64,000 bases of DNA from Hymenobacter telluris. GTDB taxonomy: Bacteria > Bacteroidota > Bacteroidia > Cytophagales > Hymenobacteraceae. Positions within the stretch are counted from its first letter, which is position 1. Each line of letters opens with the position of its first letter. The notes beneath the pieces were generated by a model, which was not told the origin of the DNA, ran no database searches, and worked only from the letters and a program-made list of their open reading frames with translations. This document shows positions 59,897-64,000 of this stretch, one piece after another. The translations under genes were made by a program, and so were the position numbers. Location: NCBI RefSeq assembly GCF_017313265.1, contig NZ_JAFLQZ010000007.1, positions 62,001 through 126,000 of the forward strand. The letters run 5' to 3'.

Positions 59897-59922
59897 CCGG
59901 AAGCGCTGCTTCCGGCTTTTTT
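59895..59922 (+). terminator. Terminator after the HNH gene
   Basis: A perfect 10-bp stem AGCCGGAAGC / GCTTCCGGCT with a 3-nt loop, running into T. The stem starts in the stop codon of the gene. Confidence 0.9.
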
Positions 59923-59980
59923 GTGCCCTATAACGCGGAGTGAATAGAATCGTACCACTCTTGCTGAATTCGGTACGCAC

Positions 59981-60023
59981 AAAAAAAGCCCTGCTTCTCT
60001 TTCGAGAAAAGCAGGGCTTTTTT
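59981..60023. terminator. Terminator after the alpha/beta hydrolase gene
   Basis: A stem of AAAAAAAGCCCTGCTTCTC with its near-complement (one unpaired A) around a short loop, flanked by A on the left and T on the right. It serves the leftward hydrolase gene, 14 nt after its stop, and could also back up the HNH terminator. Confidence 0.88.
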
Positions 60024-60037
60024 GATTGCAGTAATTA

Positions 60038-60901
60038 CTAGCTCTCTTCGCCACTACGGACGGTGCCGGTAGTAGCAAAGTCCACCAAGTCTTGGTTCAG
60101 CTTGTCTTTCTCGGTGATGAATAGACCGTGCGGCGCACCATCATAGGTGATGTAAGTAGCGTGCTTGAGGTATTCGCCCATACGGTCGCCGCTGTTTTTG
60201 ATAGGCACCGTTTTGTCGTCTTCGCCGTGGATAACGAGGGCCGGTACGCTGATGGTCGCCAGGTCCTGGCGGAAGTCGGTTTCAGCGAAAGCATGTCCGC
60301 AGGCTACGGTAGCTTGGTGCGAGCCGAGCGAAGCCATGCCGAATGACCAGTCGAGCACGGCCTTGCTGACTGGGTTAGACAGCGGCCCTTCGCCGTAGAA
60401 CTGCTTGCCGAAGGTTTGCAGGAAGTCGAACCGGTCTTTGGCAATGTTCTTCAGGATGTCGTCAAACACTGATTTGTCTACGCCGTCGGGGTTGTCGTCG
60501 GTTTTCAGCAAATAAGGCGTTACGGCCGATACGAAAGCCACTTTCGATACGCGGGCCCCACCGTGGCGGCTCATGTAGCGGGCCACTTCGCCGCCGCCCA
60601 TCGAGAAGCCCACCAGCGTTACGTCTTGCAGATCAAGCGTGTCAAGTACGGCTTTCAGGTCATCGGCCAGCGTGTCGTAGTCGTAGCCTTCAAATGGTTT
60701 CGAGGAGTTACCGAAGCCGCGGCGGGTGTAAGCTACCACGCGCAAGCCATGCTTGGGCAGCTCACCAAGCTGGTAGGTCCAGGCTTCGTGGCTCTGGGGC
60801 CAGCCGTGGATCAGCACAACGGGTTTGCCTTGGCCTTGGTCGGTGTAGTGCAGTTTTATTTCTTCGCCGTTGACGTCTTGGCCAGCTTTTATGTAACTCA
60901 T
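60038..60901 (-). CDS. Alpha/beta hydrolase (haloperoxidase-like)
   Basis: A 287-residue alpha/beta hydrolase with nucleophile S100 in GFSMGGG, the acid in IHGEDDKTVP (D228 or D229) and H258 in APHGLF. The oxyanion motif HGWPQSHEAW is near residue 33. These match the cofactor-free haloperoxidase/esterase group. There is no signal peptide. The ATG at 60901 (MSYIKAGQDVNGEEIKL) is the conserved start of the family; a longer reading is unlikely. The natural substrate is unknown. Confidence 0.93.
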   Translation of the reverse strand: MSYIKAGQDVNGEEIKLHYTDQGQGKPVVLIHGWPQSHEAWTYQLGELPKHGLRVVAYTRRGFGNSSKPFEGYDYDTLADDLKAVLDTLDLQDVTLVGFSMGGGEVARYMSRHGGARVSKVAFVSAVTPYLLKTDDNPDGVDKSVFDDILKNIAKDRFDFLQTFGKQFYGEGPLSNPVSKAVLDWSFGMASLGSHQATVACGHAFAETDFRQDLATISVPALVIHGEDDKTVPIKNSGDRMGEYLKHATYITYDGAPHGLFITEKDKLNQDLVDFATTGTVRSGEES

Positions 60902-61021
60902 CAGTGAAAAGTGTGTAGAAGATGTGGAATGGATTTGGTGTCCGTACATACGCGGAAGATTCGGCTGAGGTACTTTTCTGACAATATCTTGCACATTTAT
61001 TCATTGCTTAACCTCAATTAG

Positions 61022-62278
61022 ATGGCTTTTCTCGTTGCCCGCTACCGGGTTCGTCTATCGGTGCTACTGTTGGGTGTGCTGGCCGCCTGCCAGTCCAAAA
61101 CCGATTCAGGTACCACCACTGCCACTGCTCCCGTTCAGCAGCCAGCGGCAGCCGGCCCGCAGGATTCGCCCGGTACGTGGTACCGAATCTACCGTGGCAC
61201 CCTCGGCACCGACAGTATCACGCTGCACCTGCAAACCTGGCCCGCTGGCTTCGAGAGCCGCCGAAACGCTAGTTTCGTGGGTTCCTACAGTGGTGCCGAC
61301 GGCCAGCCGTATGAACTGGGCACCGACTACAACACCGAGGCCAAGCCCGACAGCATTGTGCTGCGCGACCGGGACCTGACCTTTGCCGACGACAACGGCA
61401 GTGGCCCGGTGTGGCGGCTTCGCTTGGTGGGCAAAGAGCTGATGGGTACGCGAGGCAGCCAGCGGGTGCAACTGCGCGAAGCCACATTGCCCGGCAGCAT
61501 CACCTTCGCGTCGCGCTACTTCACCGACTCGGTGGCGGCGTATCCCGGCAAGCCAGCCTCTCCCCACGGCCGCACCAGCTTGCATGTGCTACTGCCCACC
61601 AGCGGCCCCGAAACCATCCGCCGCACCCTCACCGACGGCATACTGCGTAATTTGCGTGGCGACTCGCTGGCTACCAAAGCCGTACCGGCTTCGGTGCAGC
61701 AATACTGGCAGCAACGGTTCAGCGCGTTTCAGAAAGACTACCGCGCCAGCGTAGCCGACCTAGCCCCCAACCTCCCCACGAACCCCGATACCAGCTCCAC
61801 TGCCCCGTCCTACGACTACGTGTTGCGTTTCGAAGACCAGGCGGCCACTCATGTGCTTTGGAACCAGGATAACCTGCTGAGCTTGGGCTTTTTCTCGTAT
61901 AGCTACAGTGGCGGCGCGCACGGTAATTACGGCACCAGTGCTGCCACATTCAACGCCCGTACAGGACAAGAACTGCGCTTCAAGGATATTCTTCGGTCTG
62001 ATGCCCAGGCGCAACTCAGTGCATTATTAGAACAGGCAGTGCGCCGCACCCTGAAGCAGCCTGCTAACGTCCCGCTCGACCAATTTCTATTCGTGAAGAA
62101 GATGCCCGTCACATACAACGTATACCTGACCAGTGGCGGCGCGGTGTTCATCTACACGCCCTACGAAATTGCCTCGTATGCGCAAGGTGAAATCCGGTTG
62201 TTCGTGCCGCGCGAGCAACTACGGCCCTTGTTAAAATCCGGTCTGCCGTGGGGTGGGGGAGAAGTTAGCCGGCGGTAG
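61022..62278 (+). CDS. DUF3298 domain lipoprotein
   Basis: A 418-residue lipoprotein with signal and lipobox GVLAAC, with the Cys near residue 23 followed by a Thr/Ala-rich linker. The C-terminal half carries the DUF3298/RsiV-like region (FFSYSYSGGAHGNYGTSAATFNARTGQELRFKDIL; YTPYEIASYAQGEIRLFVP), known from anti-sigma-factor sensor proteins and from uncharacterised surface lipoproteins. The N-terminal half (TWYRIYRGTLGTDSITLHLQ) is unassigned. No sigma factor lies nearby, so a sensing role is only a possibility. Confidence 0.88.
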   Translation: MAFLVARYRVRLSVLLLGVLAACQSKTDSGTTTATAPVQQPAAAGPQDSPGTWYRIYRGTLGTDSITLHLQTWPAGFESRRNASFVGSYSGADGQPYELGTDYNTEAKPDSIVLRDRDLTFADDNGSGPVWRLRLVGKELMGTRGSQRVQLREATLPGSITFASRYFTDSVAAYPGKPASPHGRTSLHVLLPTSGPETIRRTLTDGILRNLRGDSLATKAVPASVQQYWQQRFSAFQKDYRASVADLAPNLPTNPDTSSTAPSYDYVLRFEDQAATHVLWNQDNLLSLGFFSYSYSGGAHGNYGTSAATFNARTGQELRFKDILRSDAQAQLSALLEQAVRRTLKQPANVPLDQFLFVKKMPVTYNVYLTSGGAVFIYTPYEIASYAQGEIRLFVPREQLRPLLKSGLPWGGGEVSRR

Positions 62279-62478
62279 CCCAAGTTGGGTTGGAAGCTGC
62301 GGGCGCCAGTTAAAAAAACACGCTAAGCAACAGTATAGAGCGTTTGTGGCTGAATATCAGCACCAAACTCCGAGAAACCTTGCAAGAAGGTGCTCAGATA
62401 TATCGGAGAAGCTCGTGCAGAAAATGTGCAAAATGCGGGGCTTATGGACGATTCCGGCGGCGCTGGCGTTGTAGGGGC

Positions 62479-62486
62479 TACCTTTG
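62479..62486 (+). promoter_or_regulatory. -7 box of the desaturase gene
   Basis: TACCTTTG is an exact TAnnTTTG match 26 nt before the ATG at 62513, giving a leader of about 20 nt. The -33 region is weak. The position supports this ATG over longer readings. Confidence 0.4.
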
Positions 62487-62512
62487 CAGTATTCTCTTCA
62501 CTATACGCTTTT

Positions 62513-63577
62513 ATGCAAGCACCCAAATTCGCGGCTTCACGCTCCTTCCATAAAGAGTTGAAGCTCCGCACCACTGCCTACTTCACCGAAGCCGGCAAAG
62601 ACACCACCGGCGACTCCCGGCTGTTTGCCAAAGCCGTTATCCTTACGGTTTCATTTGTAGCCTTATACCTCCACCTCGTTTTCCTGACGCCACCTACTTG
62701 GCTGGCTTTGCTGGAATGCGCGCTGCTGGGCCTGGTCGGTTCGGCCATCGGCTTCAACGTCATGCACGACGGCGCCCACGGTTCGTTCAGCAAGTCGAAG
62801 TGGGTGAATCAATTCGCTTCCTTCACGCTGAATGTGCTCGGCGGCAACAGCTTTATGTGGAACATGAAGCACAACCTCATCCACCACATGTACACCAACG
62901 TGGACGGCGTAGATGACGACCTGGACGCCCAGCCGTGGCTGCGCCTGAGCAGCACCCAAACGCGCTACCGTTTCCACCGTTTCCAGCACCTCTACTTCTG
63001 GTTTTTCTACGCCCTGCTCTTCATTGCCTGGATTTTCTTCATGGACTACCAGAAGTATTTCAAAGGCAAAATCGGCGAGATGCCCCTCAAGAAAATGACG
63101 GCTTCCGACCAAGGCGTATTCTGGGGTTTCAAGGCCCTGCACTTGTTCCTGTTCGTGGCATTGCCCATCTATAGCGTTGGATTTGTGGCCTGGATTGTTG
63201 GTTTCCTGGTGTTTACCACGGTGGTAGGGTTTACTATGAGCATCGTGTTCCAGCTGGCGCACACTGTCGAGCACGCCGCTTTCCCTATTCCGCACGAAAT
63301 CACCAACAAGCTGGAAGACGAGTGGGCTATCCACCAAATCAAAACCACCGCCAACTTCGCCACTGATAGCAAAGTTATCAGCTGGTTGGTCGGCGGGCTG
63401 AACTTCCAGGTGGAGCACCACCTGTTCCCTAATATCTCACACATCCACTATCCGGCGCTCAACAAGATCATCCGTCAGGCTTGCGAGGAGTTCGGCGTGG
63501 AGTACAACGAATACCCCAAAATGCGCTATGCTGTAGCTTCCCACGTAGCCCACCTACGCGAAATGGGACGGGCGTAG
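62513..63577 (+). CDS. Acyl-CoA/lipid fatty acid desaturase
   Basis: A 354-residue membrane di-iron desaturase. The three His boxes are H85DGAH89, H120NLIHH125 and Q299VEHH303; the last, with Gln in place of the first His, is typical of front-end (linoleoyl-CoA type) desaturases. About four hydrophobic helices lie at residues 40-60, 65-83, 160-180 and 205-250. It probably introduces double bonds into membrane fatty acids, but the position is not predictable. The ATG at 62513 is preceded by a promoter box, and a terminator follows 24 nt after the stop. Confidence 0.93.
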   Translation: MQAPKFAASRSFHKELKLRTTAYFTEAGKDTTGDSRLFAKAVILTVSFVALYLHLVFLTPPTWLALLECALLGLVGSAIGFNVMHDGAHGSFSKSKWVNQFASFTLNVLGGNSFMWNMKHNLIHHMYTNVDGVDDDLDAQPWLRLSSTQTRYRFHRFQHLYFWFFYALLFIAWIFFMDYQKYFKGKIGEMPLKKMTASDQGVFWGFKALHLFLFVALPIYSVGFVAWIVGFLVFTTVVGFTMSIVFQLAHTVEHAAFPIPHEITNKLEDEWAIHQIKTTANFATDSKVISWLVGGLNFQVEHHLFPNISHIHYPALNKIIRQACEEFGVEYNEYPKMRYAVASHVAHLREMGRA

Positions 63578-63601
63578 AACGATACTGATTTGGTATATTT
63601 G

Positions 63602-63633
63602 GAGAGTTGCGGTACCCACCGCAACTCTCTTTT
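63602..63633 (+). terminator. Terminator after the desaturase gene
   Basis: A perfect 12-bp stem GAGAGTTGCGGT / ACCGCAACTCTC with a 4-nt loop, followed by four T. The T-run ends exactly at the ATG of the next gene. Confidence 0.88.
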
Positions 63634-64000
63634 ATGTCGGTATTAAAACTAATTCAGCGTATAGTAATCTTATTGAATATTTCATGGTCACTTTATGGTT
63701 GTGAACACAAAACAGAAGTTCTTGTGCCAGTTCAAGTGACTTTTGACAATATGAGGTTTGAGTTGCCAGAAAGTTGGAAAACTCACCGAGTGCTTCCTGT
63801 ATTTCCTGCTGATTGTCTTTCGTGCTCAGGCACTGAGTATGCAGAGACTTTCGGTGATGACAGTACCAGAGGCGTATTTATACAGGTTAGCATAATTCCA
63901 CGGAACGTAGTGTCTTCTGTGCTTAACTGTAAAAGGGAGTTAATAGGTTTGAGGGAGAAGAACCATAATCTGGTAGTAATTGATACGCTATCAACTACAA
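63634..64000 (+). CDS. Putative lipoprotein, unknown, 3' end outside the window
   Basis: An open frame of 122 codons from the ATG at 63634 to the window edge without a stop. The start MSVLKLIQRIVILLNISWSLYGC looks like a lipoprotein signal with Cys23 as lipid site. Then follow HKTEVLVPVQVTFDNMRFELPESWKTHR and a short Cys-containing stretch (DCLSCSGTEY). I do not recognise the family. The base composition is clearly poorer in GC than the neighbours, which suggests foreign origin. The start codon touches a terminator, so either the mRNA has another promoter inside the hairpin region or the true start lies further down. Confidence 0.6.
   Translation, partial: MSVLKLIQRIVILLNISWSLYGCEHKTEVLVPVQVTFDNMRFELPESWKTHRVLPVFPADCLSCSGTEYAETFGDDSTRGVFIQVSIIPRNVVSSVLNCKRELIGLREKNHNLVVIDTLSTT

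Noticed and set aside
62253..62512. Short frames on both strands before the desaturase
   Set aside because: No conserved features; the region holds the desaturase promoter and neither frame has coding-like codon use.
1..64000. CRISPR array, tRNA, rRNA, transposase or prophage
   Set aside because: Looked for in all gaps; no regular spaced repeats, no cloverleaf with conserved T-loop, and no integrase, transposase or phage structural protein was seen.

Overview
The window comes from a GC-rich aerobic member of the Bacteroidetes (Bacteroidota), most like Hymenobacter and its relatives in the Cytophagales. The signs are: an alternative complex III operon joined to an aa3-type oxidase; proteins with type IX secretion (T9SS) C-terminal domains; the ftsX-DUF3098-uppP-truB-ribF gene order; a DUF4394 protein; -7 promoter boxes of the TAnnTTTG type; and almost no Shine-Dalgarno signals. 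The assignment rests on gene content and protein style; no database was searched.

Layout. 1-14266 is a respiratory block on the plus strand: actB (5' end outside the window), actC, actD, actE, actF, coxB and coxA, closed by a terminator at 8292. It continues with ctaA, ctaB, two subunit III genes, a subunit IV gene, a SCO copper chaperone, DUF420, a small secreted CxxC protein and DUF983. Electrons would pass from menaquinol through alternative complex III to cytochrome c and on to the oxidase, and the second half supplies heme A, copper and assembly factors. 14369-26345 holds a very large NtrY-like sensor kinase, a large outer-membrane protein, a GH20 hexosaminidase and a GT-C type membrane protein. 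26467-35204 is the conserved MoxR / DUF58 / DUF4350 / DUF4129 / membrane protein / SpoIIM / RDD cluster. A frameshifted four-helix-bundle (S23/IVP-type) gene inside a perfect 17-bp inverted repeat separates moxR from the DUF58 gene. 35335-42606 holds two T9SS cargo proteins, an SDR oxidoreductase, a second RDD protein and a GNAT-nitrilase fusion. 42705-51100 runs leftwards: ftsX, DUF3098, uppP, truB, ribF, a CarboxypepD_reg protein, then scoA and scoB with a serine hydrolase between them. 51263-63577 holds tamB, divergent tsaD, a thioesterase, smpB, an NlpC/P60 peptidase, an HNH nuclease, an alpha/beta hydrolase, a DUF3298 lipoprotein and a fatty acid desaturase. An unfinished lipoprotein gene runs off the right edge.

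The most interesting layer is intergenic. Fourteen inverted repeats, most with long arms, lie between genes. Thirteen of them begin 0-26 nt after a stop codon, and several contain the stop codon itself. They fall into several sequence families built from short repeated words, and they lack the T-run of the classical terminators that are also present. The S23-type gene sits in the same position (18 nt after the moxR stop) with flanks of the same style, so it may be the protein-coding member of this class. No tRNA, rRNA, CRISPR array, transposase or phage gene was seen.
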